A stretch of 64,000 bases of DNA from Lysobacter sp. (GTDB lineage Bacteria; Pseudomonadota; Gammaproteobacteria; Xanthomonadales; Xanthomonadaceae), in contig SSGH01000017.1 of the NCBI GenBank assembly GCA_008015835.1, positions 1 through 64,000 of the forward strand, given 5' to 3'. How positions within the stretch are numbered: the stretch's first letter is position 1; each line of letters starts with the position of its first letter. The notes below the pieces were generated by a model, which ran no database searches, had not been told where the DNA came from, and was given only the letters and a program-made list of their open reading frames with translations. Below, piece by piece: positions 33,211 through 43,433 of this stretch. The translations under genes and the position numbers were made by a program.

Positions 33211-36200
33211 ATGACGGGGATGTCGTCGTCGCCCCGTTTCCATCTCGTCTCCGGTAACCGCCTCGATCGCTTGGCGGCGCATCTGGGCGCGCGCCTGGCG
33301 GCGGCGCAGGATCTCGACAGCCTCGCGCCGGAAACGGTGCTGATTCCGCAGCCGAGTCTGCGCCACTGGCTGCTGCAGGCCTTGGCCGAGCGTTTCGGTA
33401 TCGCCGCCAATCTCGACCTGTGCACGCCCTCGGAATTCGTGTGGCGGCTGCTGCGCGCGGCGCGCCCGGAACTGCCCGAGCACTCGCCGTGGGAGCGCGA
33501 ACGTCTGCGCTGGCGGCTGTACGCGCTGCTGGACACGCTGCGGCCTTTGCCCGCGCCGGTGCGCGCGCATCTGCAGCGCGCGAGCGCCAGCGGCCGACGC
33601 GACGCGCTGCCGCTGGCGCGCTACGACTTGGCCGACGCCTTGGCCGATGCGTTCGACAAGTACCAAGCCTATCGCCGCGATTGGCTGGCCGCGTGGGAGG
33701 CGGGCGAGGAGCGCGACGATTGGCAGGCCGCGCTGTGGCGCGCGCTGCGCGCGGCGGCGCCCGACACCGTGCCGCGCGCGACGCTGATCGGCGAGTGGCT
33801 CGCGCGTCACGATCGTCAGCGCGACTCGCGCATCGCGACGACGCCGCCCGGTCTGCCCACGCGCCTGTTCGCCTTCGGCACCATGCACGTCTCGCCCGAC
33901 GTGCTGTATCTGCTCTCGGTGGTGGCGCAGTGGATTCCGCTGGATTTCTATCTGCCCTCGCCCAGCGCCGAGTACTGGGGCGATGTGGAATCGCTGCGCG
34001 AGCGGCTGCGTCGCGACGGTGTGGCCGCGCTGCCCGCGGCGCTGGCCGACGCCGACCGCGACAATCCTCTGCTCAGCGCCTGGGGCGCGGGCGGACGCGA
34101 GATCGTCGCGCAGGTGTTCGCCTACGACGTGGTGCTGCCCGAGCGCGAAATCGAACGCTACGTGCGGCCTCGAAGCGATTCGCTGCTGCATCGCCTGCAG
34201 CGCGACGTGCTCGATCGCGCCGCCCCGCGGCCCGCGCCATGGCGCGCGGGCGACGAATCGCTGCGCATCCACGCCTGCCACTCGCGTTTGCGCGAAGTGG
34301 AAGTGCTGCACGACCGGCTGCGCGCGATGCTCGACGACGCGCTCCCCGAAGGCCCGCGCTTCGATCCGCCGTTGCAGCCGCGCGACATCGCGGTGTTGGC
34401 GCCGAACATCGCCGACTATCTGCCGCTGGCGCGCGCGGTGTTCGGCGGTTTGGACGCGGACGATCCGCGCTACATCCCGTTTTCGTTGGCGGACCGGCCG
34501 CAGGCGCAGAGCCATCCGCTGGTCGGGCTGCTGTTCTCGCTGCTGGACTTGGCAGACGCGCCGCTGCGCGCCAGTGCGTTCCACGATCTATTGGCGGTGC
34601 CGGCGGTGGCGCGCGCGCACGACTTGGACGCCGCCGCGTTGGAACGGCTGCACGCGTGGTTCGACGCCGCGGGCGTGCGTTGGGGCGAGGACGAGGACGC
34701 GCGCGAACGCGCCGGCGTGGGCCGTTGGCGCGAATACAGTTTCGCGTTCGGTTTCGACCGTCTGCTCGCGGGTTACGCCGCGGGCGACGATGCCGCGGTG
34801 CTGGGCGGCGACGGCGAGCGCCGCGACGGCGCGTTCGCGCCTTACGCCGAATTGGAAGGCGGCGACGCCGCCGCGCTCGACGCCGCGCTCACGGTGCACG
34901 CGCGGCTGCGCGCGCTGTCGCTGTGGATGCGCAACGCGCATCCGCCGGCCGCCTGGCAACAGCGCCTCGCCGCCGAATTCCTCGCTCTGCTCGCGCCGGA
35001 ATCGGACGATCCCGACGAAGCCGCCGCGCGTCGCCGCGTGCTGGACGCCTTGGCCGACTTCGCCGAGGACGCCGGCGCGAACGCCCGCGACGCCGAACCG
35101 CCCGCGAATCCACCGTCGCTGCCCGCCGCGCTGGTGCGTCGCGCGCTGCAGGACACGCTGATGCAGCCCTCGCCGCATCAACCGTGGCTATCGGGCGGCG
35201 TCACGTTCGCCGGCATGGTGCCGCTGCGCACGGTGCCGTTCCGCGTGATTTGCTTGCTCGGCATGGACGCGGACGCTTACCCGCGGCGCGAACCGGCGAA
35301 CGACGTGAACCGCTTGATCGACGCCGTGCAGGGCCGCGCGCCGCGCTATCCCGGCGACCGCTCGGTGCGCGACGACGACCGCTTTTTGTTCCTGCAATTG
35401 CTGTGCGCCGCGGGCGACGCGTTGCACATCAGCTACGGCGGCCGCGATGCGCGCGACGGCAGCGTGCGCGAACCCTCGTCGCTGATCGGCGAGTTGCTGG
35501 ATGTCGTCGAGACGATGCACGGCGCCGAGGCGCGTCGCGCGCTGACGGTCGAACATCCGCTGCAGCCGTTCTCGCCGCGCGCGTTCGGCGCGTCCGACGA
35601 CGGCCGCGGCGTCGACCCGCGGCGTTGGTCGTATCGCGACGAATGGCGACTGCCGCCGACCGACGAGCGTCGCCCGCCGAAGCCTTTCGCATTGACCGAT
35701 TCGACGCTCGATTCGTCGACGACGCGCGCGAAGGACGGCGAATCGAAAACCGACGAAACGACGCTCGAACCGCCGGATCGCGAGGCGCTGCAGCGGTTTT
35801 TCCGCAATCCCGCGCAATGGTGGCTACAGCGCTGTCTCGGGCTGCGCTTGCCGGCCGCGGAAGACGCCGAACGCGATCGCGAACCGTTGGGCGACAACAA
35901 ATTGGTGCGCTACCACGCCATCGCCGCGTTGATCGAGGATGCCGCGGCGCTCGAGCGCGACGACGACAACGACGCCGAACGGATCGTCGACGACGCCCGC
36001 ACTCGGCTCGCCGCGCGCACGCTGCTGCCGCCGGGCCACGATGGCGACGATGTGAGCCGCACCGCGGCCGATGTCGCTCGGCATCTGCTCGCGGCCCGCG
36101 ACGACGCGCGCGGCGATGAGGCGCCACGCGCGGTCGCGGCGCACGGCGACGACGCGCCGCACGGCATCGCGTTCGAGTTCGACGACGTGCGCGGCGCCAC

Positions 36201-36726
36201 CCGCGCGATCGCCGTCGCCGGCAAATTGAACGCCAAGCGTCGCTTGCGCGCCGGCCTCGATCATTTGCTGCTCGCCAGCGTCCTGGGCGAAGCGGCGACC
36301 ACCGTGCTGATCGGCGAAGGCGCGCGCGAGAAACCGAAAAAAGGCGAACGCGAGGTCGACGACGCGCACCCGATCGAACGCCGCGTGTGGCGCGGCATCG
36401 ATCGCGAGGACGCGCGCGCGCGCTTGGCCGCGCTGCTCGCGCTGTGGCGCGAAGGCGGCGCCGCGCCGCTGCCGTTCGCGCCGACCACTTCATCCGCATA
36501 CGCCGAAGCGCGCGCGAAGAAAAGCCCGCCGGACGAGCGCGCCGCCTGGGCCGCCGCGCAGACCGCATTCGACCCCTACGGCGATTTCGGCGGCGATGCC
36601 GACGATGCATGGATCGCGCTCGCGTTCCGCGGCGACGACTGGTTCGCGGACTTCGACGACGCCGTCGCGCGTCGTTTCCGCGCCATCGCGACGCAGGTGT
36701 TCGACGCGACGGAGTCGAACGGATGA
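33211..36726 (+). CDS. recC: RecC, exodeoxyribonuclease V gamma subunit
   Basis: The protein has 1171 residues. It starts MTGMSSSPRFHLVSGNRLDRLA and continues with PQPSLRHWLLQALAERFGIAANL, a hallmark of RecC, then an inactive helicase-like fold with IPFSLADR, PLRTVPFRVICLLGMD and the HISYGGRD region. RecC holds the enzyme together and recognises Chi. ATG 33211 or ATG 33220 could be used; neither has a strong ribosome site. It overlaps recB by 4 bp (ATGA). The length is close to the family norm (about 1120). Confidence 0.95.
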   Translation: MTGMSSSPRFHLVSGNRLDRLAAHLGARLAAAQDLDSLAPETVLIPQPSLRHWLLQALAERFGIAANLDLCTPSEFVWRLLRAARPELPEHSPWERERLRWRLYALLDTLRPLPAPVRAHLQRASASGRRDALPLARYDLADALADAFDKYQAYRRDWLAAWEAGEERDDWQAALWRALRAAAPDTVPRATLIGEWLARHDRQRDSRIATTPPGLPTRLFAFGTMHVSPDVLYLLSVVAQWIPLDFYLPSPSAEYWGDVESLRERLRRDGVAALPAALADADRDNPLLSAWGAGGREIVAQVFAYDVVLPEREIERYVRPRSDSLLHRLQRDVLDRAAPRPAPWRAGDESLRIHACHSRLREVEVLHDRLRAMLDDALPEGPRFDPPLQPRDIAVLAPNIADYLPLARAVFGGLDADDPRYIPFSLADRPQAQSHPLVGLLFSLLDLADAPLRASAFHDLLAVPAVARAHDLDAAALERLHAWFDAAGVRWGEDEDARERAGVGRWREYSFAFGFDRLLAGYAAGDDAAVLGGDGERRDGAFAPYAELEGGDAAALDAALTVHARLRALSLWMRNAHPPAAWQQRLAAEFLALLAPESDDPDEAAARRRVLDALADFAEDAGANARDAEPPANPPSLPAALVRRALQDTLMQPSPHQPWLSGGVTFAGMVPLRTVPFRVICLLGMDADAYPRREPANDVNRLIDAVQGRAPRYPGDRSVRDDDRFLFLQLLCAAGDALHISYGGRDARDGSVREPSSLIGELLDVVETMHGAEARRALTVEHPLQPFSPRAFGASDDGRGVDPRRWSYRDEWRLPPTDERRPPKPFALTDSTLDSSTTRAKDGESKTDETTLEPPDREALQRFFRNPAQWWLQRCLGLRLPAAEDAERDREPLGDNKLVRYHAIAALIEDAAALERDDDNDAERIVDDARTRLAARTLLPPGHDGDDVSRTAADVARHLLAARDDARGDEAPRAVAAHGDDAPHGIAFEFDDVRGATRAIAVAGKLNAKRRLRAGLDHLLLASVLGEAATTVLIGEGAREKPKKGEREVDDAHPIERRVWRGIDREDARARLAALLALWREGGAAPLPFAPTTSSAYAEARAKKSPPDERAAWAAAQTAFDPYGDFGGDADDAWIALAFRGDDWFADFDDAVARRFRAIATQVFDATESNG

Positions 36727-39700
36727 GCGCCGAACACATCCACGCGCAGGTCGACGCGAAGCTCGGCGCGAACGACGACGACGGCGCCCTGCGCTGGCCG
36801 CTGACCGGGCTGCGTTTGATCGAAGCCAGCGCCGGCACCGGCAAAACCTTCGCGCTGGCGACGCTGGTGCTGCGTCGGGTGCTGGAATACGGGGATGCGC
36901 TGCCGAATCTGCTGGTGGTGACGTTCACCCGCGCCGCGACCGAGGAACTGCGCGAGCGCCTGCGTCGCCGTTTGCGCTTGGCGCAGCGGTTGCATGCGCA
37001 AGACGGCGGCAAGCGCAACGGCGACGACGATAGCGACGACAATCGCGATGACGACAGCGACGACGACAGCGACGACGGCGAAACCCGCGCGACGCGCGCG
37101 GTGCTGGCGCGCGCGGTCGCGCTGCACGGCGCGGAACGCGTGACCGCGCGCATCGCCGCGGCGGTGCTGCAGCTCGACGAAGCGGCGATTTCGACCATCC
37201 ACGGCTTCTGCCACCGCGCGCTGCGCGAATTCGGGTTTCGCGCCGGTTTGTTGGCGTCGCGCGCGGTGATCGACGATGCCGGCGAGATCTGGAGCGATGT
37301 CGCCGCCGACGTGTGGCGCGCATCGGCCCACGGCGACCGCGAGGCGCATGCGTGGTTGGTCGCGCTGTGGTCGGAACCGGACGCGCTGGCCCGCGATTTG
37401 CCGAAACTCTGCGACAGCGCGCGCACGCTGCTGCCGGCCGCGGACGAATCCGAAAGCGCGCGCCGTCTGCATGCGCTGCGCGACGCGGCGCGCGCGCGCT
37501 ACGACGCGGCGATGGCGGTGCGCGGATTGAGCGATCAGGACCGCGCGATCGAAGACGTGTGGCGCGCCAGCGCGCAGCCGACGTTCGCCGCGGCCCTCGG
37601 CACGCGTTGGCCGGCGCTGCTGATCGACGAATTCCAGGACACCGACGCGCGGCAGTGGGACATCTTCCGCCGCGTCTACGAACGCACCGATCCGAGCAAA
37701 CGCTGGCTGTGCCTGATCGGCGACCCGAAACAAGCGATCTATCGGTTCCGCGGCGGCGACCCGGACACGTATCTGGACGCGAAGCGCTACGTCGCGCGCC
37801 ACGCCGACGCTGCGGAAAGCGACGAAACGCCCGGCGTGTCCAGCCTCGACGCGAATTACCGCAGCGCGCCCGGCGTGTTGCGCGCGATCGAAACGGTGTT
37901 CCGGCGGCACGCCTTGCCGTTCGCGAAAGACGGCATCGAATTCCATTCGCTGCGCGCGGCGTCCGGCGCGCGCGACGACGATCTTCGCGTCGATGACGCC
38001 GCGACGCCGCCGATGACCGTGCACTGGTTGCCGGAACATCGCGACGGCGGCCCGCGCAGCAACGGCATGCGCAACAAGGATCTCGAGTACGCGCTGATGG
38101 CCGCGGCGGCGGTGGACGCCATCGTCGATCTGCTGGCGCGCGGCACGCTGCGCGACGGCGATGCGCGGCGCGCGGTGCGGCCGGCCGACATCGCGGTGCT
38201 CGTGCAAACGCACGATCAAGCCGCATCGATGCAGCGCGCGTTGACCGACGCCGGCGTGGCTGCGGCGGCGCTGTCGACCGCGAGCGTGTTCGCGGGCGAT
38301 GCCGCGCACGATCTGGACGCGCTGTTGGCCGCGTTGGCCGAACCGAACGATGCCGGGCGGCTGCGCGCGGCGCTCGCGACGCGCTTGCTGGGGTTCGACG
38401 CCGCCGCGCTGCGCGCGCTGGACGACGACGGCGCGGCCTGGGACGCGCAGGCGGCGCGCTTCGAAAGCGCCGCCGAACTGTGGCGCGCGCGCGGGCCGCT
38501 GCCGGCGCTGCTGCCGTTCGTCTCCGATGCCGCGCAGCGCTGGCTCGGCGAATCCGGCGGCGCGCGCCGGCTGACCGACGCGCTGCATTTGATCGAATTG
38601 CTGCAGGCCGAATCCGCGCAACGGCACGGCGCGAACGAGCAGCGACTATGGTTCGCGCGGCAGCGCGCCTCCGCCGCGCGCGCCGACGAAACGCGGCAGT
38701 TGCGCCTGGAATCCGATGCGGGCGCGGTGCAGATCGCCACCATCCATCGCAGCAAAGGCTTGGAGTACGGCGTGGTGGTGCTGCCGTTTCTAGCGTACGT
38801 CAGCGAGGGCCAGGCGCGCGGCCTCGTGTCCGACGACGTCCGCGTCGACGTAGCGACCGAGACCGGCTTGGAAAGCCGCACGGCCCGCGTCTGGCACCAC
38901 AACACGCATCTGGTGCCGACGGCGCTCGACGCCTTGCTCGAGGCCGCGGCGCGCGAAGCGCGCGCGGAAGCGCAGCGACAGCTTTACGTCGCGCTGACCC
39001 GCGCCCGCCACGCCCTGCACATCGTTTGGAGCCGCAATCGCAGCACCGAACGCACCGCGCTGCATTATCTGCTGCACGACGGCGCGCCGACCGGGCGCAA
39101 AGACGACGCGCTCCAATACGCCGGCATGAGCGACGCCATTCGCGAACTGGCGGCGGCATCGGGCGGCAGCATCGTGGTGCGCGACTACGACCCGAATGCG
39201 CCGCGTCCCGCGCTGCGCGCGCGCGACGACGAAGCCGCGCCGATCGCCGCGACGCCGCCGACGCGCCGGCCGCAGCGTCGGTTCGGACCGGATCCGCGGC
39301 TGCACAGTTTTTCCGCGCTGCACGCGCGCGGGGCCGAGCCTTTCGTGCGCCCCGGCGCGGACGACGAAACCGCGCCGGAGGTCGACGACGATCCGACCAC
39401 GCTCGGCGGCACCGCGTTCGGCAACGCGGTGCACGACGTGTTGGAATCCGCCGATGCCGCGGCTTGGCGCTTGGCGCTGCCGCCGGATCTGTTCGGCGAA
39501 GAGACCAGCCCGCCCTCGCAGCGCGCGCTGGTCGAACGCGCGCTGCGGCACCAAGGCATCGCCGCCACGCCCGCGCACGTCGCGCAAACCGCGCGCTTGG
39601 TCGCGCGCGCGCTCAACGCGTCGCTGCCCGGCGACGTGCGCTTGTGCGACTTGGCGCCGACGCAATGCGTGCGCGAACTGGCGTTCCACTTCCGTCTGCG

Positions 39701-40214
39701 CGATACGCGTCTGGACGCGCTGTCGCGATGCTTGACCGAACTCGGTTATCCCTGGGCGCAGCGCCATCTCGCGGGCGCGCTCGACGGTTTCATGCACGGC
39801 TATATCGATCTGGTGTATCGCGACGCGCAGGGTCGTCACTACGTGCTGGACTACAAAACCAATCGGCTGCCTGCGTACGACCCCGTCGCGCTGCGCCGCG
39901 CGGTGACGCAGCACGACTACGATCTGCAGTACTTGATCTATCTGGTCGCGCTGCGCCGCTGGCTGCGGTTGCGACGCGGCGCCGCCTACGACGACGCGCG
40001 CGATCTCGGCGGTGCGGCGTATGTGTTCCTGCGCGGCATCGATTTGAACGAAGCCGGCCCGAGCGTGCGCGGCGTGCATCTCGACCCCGTGCCCGCGGCG
40101 ACGATCGCCGCGCTCGATGCCTTCTTCGACGGCGACGGCGACCTCGGTCGCGCGAAGACCGATGCGAAGACCGACGCGCGAGTCGCCGCGTCGCCGACGG
40201 AGCGCGGATCGTGA
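36723..40214 (+). CDS. recB: RecB, exodeoxyribonuclease V beta subunit
   Basis: The protein has 1163 residues. The UvrD-type helicase shows Walker A EASAGTGKTFALATL (about 33-47), STIHGFCHRALREFGFR, Walker B LLIDEFQDTD, GDPKQAIYRFRGGD, ATIHRSKGLEYGVVVLPF and LYVALTRARH. The C-terminal nuclease has GTAFGNAVHDVLE and GYIDLVY...VLDYKTNR, with the metal-binding Asp and Lys. It is the motor and nuclease of RecBCD double-strand-break repair. An oddity is the Asp/Ser-rich insert near residues 98-122, encoded by a GAC-rich repeat at 37022-37078. The start overlaps recC; the longer frame starting upstream lies in recC and is rejected. Confidence 0.96.
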   Translation: MSAEHIHAQVDAKLGANDDDGALRWPLTGLRLIEASAGTGKTFALATLVLRRVLEYGDALPNLLVVTFTRAATEELRERLRRRLRLAQRLHAQDGGKRNGDDDSDDNRDDDSDDDSDDGETRATRAVLARAVALHGAERVTARIAAAVLQLDEAAISTIHGFCHRALREFGFRAGLLASRAVIDDAGEIWSDVAADVWRASAHGDREAHAWLVALWSEPDALARDLPKLCDSARTLLPAADESESARRLHALRDAARARYDAAMAVRGLSDQDRAIEDVWRASAQPTFAAALGTRWPALLIDEFQDTDARQWDIFRRVYERTDPSKRWLCLIGDPKQAIYRFRGGDPDTYLDAKRYVARHADAAESDETPGVSSLDANYRSAPGVLRAIETVFRRHALPFAKDGIEFHSLRAASGARDDDLRVDDAATPPMTVHWLPEHRDGGPRSNGMRNKDLEYALMAAAAVDAIVDLLARGTLRDGDARRAVRPADIAVLVQTHDQAASMQRALTDAGVAAAALSTASVFAGDAAHDLDALLAALAEPNDAGRLRAALATRLLGFDAAALRALDDDGAAWDAQAARFESAAELWRARGPLPALLPFVSDAAQRWLGESGGARRLTDALHLIELLQAESAQRHGANEQRLWFARQRASAARADETRQLRLESDAGAVQIATIHRSKGLEYGVVVLPFLAYVSEGQARGLVSDDVRVDVATETGLESRTARVWHHNTHLVPTALDALLEAAAREARAEAQRQLYVALTRARHALHIVWSRNRSTERTALHYLLHDGAPTGRKDDALQYAGMSDAIRELAAASGGSIVVRDYDPNAPRPALRARDDEAAPIAATPPTRRPQRRFGPDPRLHSFSALHARGAEPFVRPGADDETAPEVDDDPTTLGGTAFGNAVHDVLESADAAAWRLALPPDLFGEETSPPSQRALVERALRHQGIAATPAHVAQTARLVARALNASLPGDVRLCDLAPTQCVRELAFHFRLRDTRLDALSRCLTELGYPWAQRHLAGALDGFMHGYIDLVYRDAQGRHYVLDYKTNRLPAYDPVALRRAVTQHDYDLQYLIYLVALRRWLRLRRGAAYDDARDLGGAAYVFLRGIDLNEAGPSVRGVHLDPVPAATIAALDAFFDGDGDLGRAKTDAKTDARVAASPTERGS

Positions 40215-42211
40215 ACACAACGAACGAACGCAGCCTCGACACGGTCGCCGCGCAGGCGCTGCGACGGCTCGCCGAAGACGGCGCGCTGCGCACGATCGAT
40301 CTCGCGTTCGCGCGCCTGCTGCGCGAGCGCTTGCGCGCCGACGAGGCGACGGCGTTGGCCGGCGCATTGGCGATGCGCGCGATCGCGCTGGGCCACAGCG
40401 GTTTCGCTTTGGCGCAAGCCGACGCCTTGCTCGATGCCTTGGACGCGCGCGCGGATTTGCCCGACGCCGAGGCGTGGGCCCTGGCCTTAGCGGCCAGCCC
40501 GGTCGCGACCGTCGACCCCGAAGCGCCCGACGGCGCTTTGCTCTGCGTGCGCGACGGCCGCGTGGCGTTGCGGCGTTATGCGCGCTACGAACAACGCCTC
40601 GCCGCGCAACTGCGCGCGCGCGCGGCCAATATCGACATCGACATCGACATCGAACGCAGCGACGAGGACGCCGCGCGCGACGCACTGGATCGACTGTTTT
40701 CGAAGACGCCGCTTCCGACGACGACGTCCCCGACGACATCGTCCTCCGCGCCATCGACGCCGCACGAGGACATCGATCGACAAGCCTTGGCGGCGGCGAT
40801 GGCGCTACGACGGCGTTTGCTGTTGCTCACTGGCGGCCCGGGCACCGGCAAAACGACCACGGTCGCGCGCCTGTTGGCGACGCGGATCGCGGTCGCGCAC
40901 GCATCGGGCGACGCATCGCCGCGGATCGCGCTGGCCGCGCCCACCGGGCGCGCCGCGGTGCGATTGGCGGACGCCATCGACGCGGTGGTGCGCGCCGATC
41001 TGGAAGGCGGCCGTCTCGACGCCGACGTCGCCGGAGCGATTCCGCGCAGCGCGCAGACCCTGCATCGCCTGCTCGGCTGGCGGCCCGACAGCGTCGCGTT
41101 CCGCCACAGCGCCGCGCGCACGCTGCCGTTCGATCTGATCGTGGTCGACGAAGCCTCGATGGTGGACCTGCCGCTGATGGCGAAATTGGTCGATGCGGTG
41201 GCGCCGCGCGCGACGCTGGTGTTGATCGGCGACCCGGATCAGTTGCCGGCGGTGGAAGCCGGCGACGTGTTGGGCGCGCTGTGCGCGGCCGGCGGCGACG
41301 GGCGCACGCTGCCGCCTGCGGACGCCGCGTTCGCGTCGCGCGCACTGGGCGTCGCGCGCGCTGCGCTCGAAGCGCCGCACGCGCACGACGACGCGCCGTT
41401 GTTCGGCTGCCGCGTGCATCTGCTGCACGGGTGGCGTCAGGCGGGCGCGGCGGGGCTGCGCGCATTGACCGAGGCCGTGCAGCGCGGCGACGACGAAGCC
41501 GCCCTCGCGCTGCTGGAACGCGAGGACGATCCCGCGCTGCGTCGACGCCACGGCGACGGCGCGGCCTTAGCTGCGTGGTTGCGCGAGACCGCGCTGCCGG
41601 CGTTCGCCGCCGTGCGCGACGCCGAAGATCCCGCATCGGCCCTGCGCGCGGCCGAACGCATGCGCCTGCTCACGGCCGTGCGCCGCGGGCCGTTCGGCGC
41701 CGAGGTCTGGAACGCTTGGTGCGCGAACGAACTGGGCGCGCGCGAGGCGAATTTCCACGGCCGCTTGATCGCCATCGCCGAGAACAGCCCACGCCACGGC
41801 CTCTACAACGGCGACGTGGGCGTGCTCTGGCGCGACGACAGAAACGGCGGCTTGGCCGCATGGTTCCTCAGCGACGGCCGCTGGCGCGGCTGGCGCCCGG
41901 GGCAGCTTCCGGCGCACGCCAGCGCGTTCGCGACCACCGTGCATAAGGCGCAGGGCTCGGAATTCGACGCCGTGGCGCTGCTGCTGCCCGGCGCCGATTC
42001 GCGCGCGCTCAGCCGCGAGTTGCTCTACACCGCGCTGACCCGCGCGCGCCGGCAGGCCTGGTTGTGGGCCGACCCGACTGCGGTTCGCCGCGCCCTGGCG
42101 CGCAGAACCCAGCGCGATTCGGGCCTGTTGGCGCGCCTGCGCGCGCCGCCGTCCGCATCCGAGACGCGCCCCGCGCGAACGCCTGCATCCGAAACGCCTC
42201 CCGCAACGTAA
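40211..42211 (+). CDS. recD: RecD, exodeoxyribonuclease V alpha subunit
   Basis: The protein has 666 residues. GTG 40211 overlaps the recB stop (GTGA). The SF1B helicase motifs are: Walker A LLTGGPGTGKTTTVARLL, Walker B VVDEASMVDLPLM, GDPDQLPAVEAGDVLG, TTVHKAQGSEFDAVALLLP and LLYTALTRARR. RecD is the fast 5'-3' motor of RecBCD. Between the N-terminal domain and Walker A lies a low-complexity linker (about 137-195) with an alternating Ile/Asp run encoded by a tandem ATCGAC hexamer near 40629-40650 and a Thr/Ser/Pro stretch. A palindrome at 42215-42233 follows the stop but has no T-tract. Confidence 0.96.
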   Translation: MNTTNERSLDTVAAQALRRLAEDGALRTIDLAFARLLRERLRADEATALAGALAMRAIALGHSGFALAQADALLDALDARADLPDAEAWALALAASPVATVDPEAPDGALLCVRDGRVALRRYARYEQRLAAQLRARAANIDIDIDIERSDEDAARDALDRLFSKTPLPTTTSPTTSSSAPSTPHEDIDRQALAAAMALRRRLLLLTGGPGTGKTTTVARLLATRIAVAHASGDASPRIALAAPTGRAAVRLADAIDAVVRADLEGGRLDADVAGAIPRSAQTLHRLLGWRPDSVAFRHSAARTLPFDLIVVDEASMVDLPLMAKLVDAVAPRATLVLIGDPDQLPAVEAGDVLGALCAAGGDGRTLPPADAAFASRALGVARAALEAPHAHDDAPLFGCRVHLLHGWRQAGAAGLRALTEAVQRGDDEAALALLEREDDPALRRRHGDGAALAAWLRETALPAFAAVRDAEDPASALRAAERMRLLTAVRRGPFGAEVWNAWCANELGAREANFHGRLIAIAENSPRHGLYNGDVGVLWRDDRNGGLAAWFLSDGRWRGWRPGQLPAHASAFATTVHKAQGSEFDAVALLLPGADSRALSRELLYTALTRARRQAWLWADPTAVRRALARRTQRDSGLLARLRAPPSASETRPARTPASETPPAT

Positions 42212-42367
42212 TGCAACGCTGCGACGCAGCGTTGACCCGGATCCGGGGTGCGCCGCTCGAGAAGCGAGCGCGCACTCGGTTCTGCCGCGTCACCCACGAA
42301 CGAATCCCGGACGCGATCGACGCCGATCGCGTTACGATGCCCGCCCCCACGCTGTAGGAGATGCCGC

Positions 42368-43006
42368 ATGTGTTCCGATGACGCTCACGATGAGAACCAC
42401 CGCGCAGGAAGCGCCGACGACACGCGGCAAGGCGTGAGCCGCGCGCAGGCCGAGGACGCGATCCGCACCCTGCTGCGCTGGGCCGGCGACGACCCGACCC
42501 GCGAAGGTTTGATCGACACGCCCAAGCGCGTGGTCAAAGCCTATGGCGATTGGTTCAGCGGTTACGCCGTCGACCCCGAGGACTACCTCAAACGCACGTT
42601 CGAGGAAGTGGAGGGCTACGACGAAATGGTCGTGCTCCGCGATATCCCGTTCGAGAGCCACTGCGAGCACCACATGGCGCCGATCATCGGCAAGGCCCAT
42701 GTCGGCTATCTGCCCGAAGGCCGCGTGGTCGGCATCAGCAAACTCGCGCGCGTCGTCGACGCCTACGCACGCCGCTTCCAAGTGCAAGAAAAAATGACCG
42801 CGCAGATCGCGCGCTCCATCGAACACGCCCTGCGCCCGCGCGGCGTCGGCGTGGTGATCGAAGCCCAGCACGAGTGCATGACCACCCGCGGCATCCACAA
42901 ACGCGGCGTCAGCATGGTCACCTCCAAGATGCTCGGCACCTTCCGCCAAGACGCCCGCACCCGCAACGAATTCCTGCGCTTCATCGACGTGGGGCCGGGG
43001 CGCTGA
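42368..43006 (+). CDS. folE: GTP cyclohydrolase I
   Basis: The protein has 212 residues. GTP cyclohydrolase I signatures are [20 protein letters not shown] (zinc Cys and His), [21 protein letters not shown] and [12 protein letters not shown] with the second zinc Cys. It converts GTP to dihydroneopterin triphosphate, the first step of tetrahydrofolate synthesis, in the cytoplasm. ATG 42368 has AGGAG 8 bp upstream. The first 28 residues or so are a variable acidic extension, common in this family. It is a single gene. Confidence 0.97.
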   Translation: MCSDDAHDENHRAGSADDTRQGVSRAQAEDAIRTLLRWAGDDPTREGLIDTPKRVVKAYGDWFSGYAVDPEDYLKRTFEEVEGYDEMVVLRDIPFESHCEHHMAPIIGKAHVGYLPEGRVVGISKLARVVDAYARRFQVQEKMTAQIARSIEHALRPRGVGVVIEAQHECMTTRGIHKRGVSMVTSKMLGTFRQDARTRNEFLRFIDVGPGR

Positions 43007-43433
43007 CCCAACCGCGCCGCCGTCGACAGCACGACGGCGATCAGGCGCTCAAACGACGAACACGGCCGGCGTCCGCCTCGTCTCGGGGGTTCGCGGATCC
43101 CACCGCACCACCGCTCATCGGTCCGCTCGTCGGTCCGCTCGATTCTGCTGGCCTGTCGGCGGCCGACGCCGCGTTTCTACTGACGCGGACGATCCCGGCC
43201 TGATCGACGCGACGTTCGTACGACCATTTCCCCCGCGACCCACGGACGGCCGAGGCGTCGCGACGGGACGCACCGACGTTGTTCTTTCGCGCGACGCGCC
43301 GACCGACGGTCGAGAAACGCATCGACAACGCGAAGGCGGCTGCGTTATGGTCCGACTCTGGCGTCCGAGCCGCGTCGCGGTATCGGAAATGCACGGCCGC
43401 AAGGCCCCACTACAGCGATAAAGGATCCGCGTC
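43007..43433. other. 427-bp intergenic region
   Basis: No coding sequence or RNA gene is recognised; open frames are Arg/Ser-rich background. The promoter for the RTX-protease gene should be here. AAGGA, 8 bp before ATG 43434, is its ribosome site. Confidence 0.5.
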
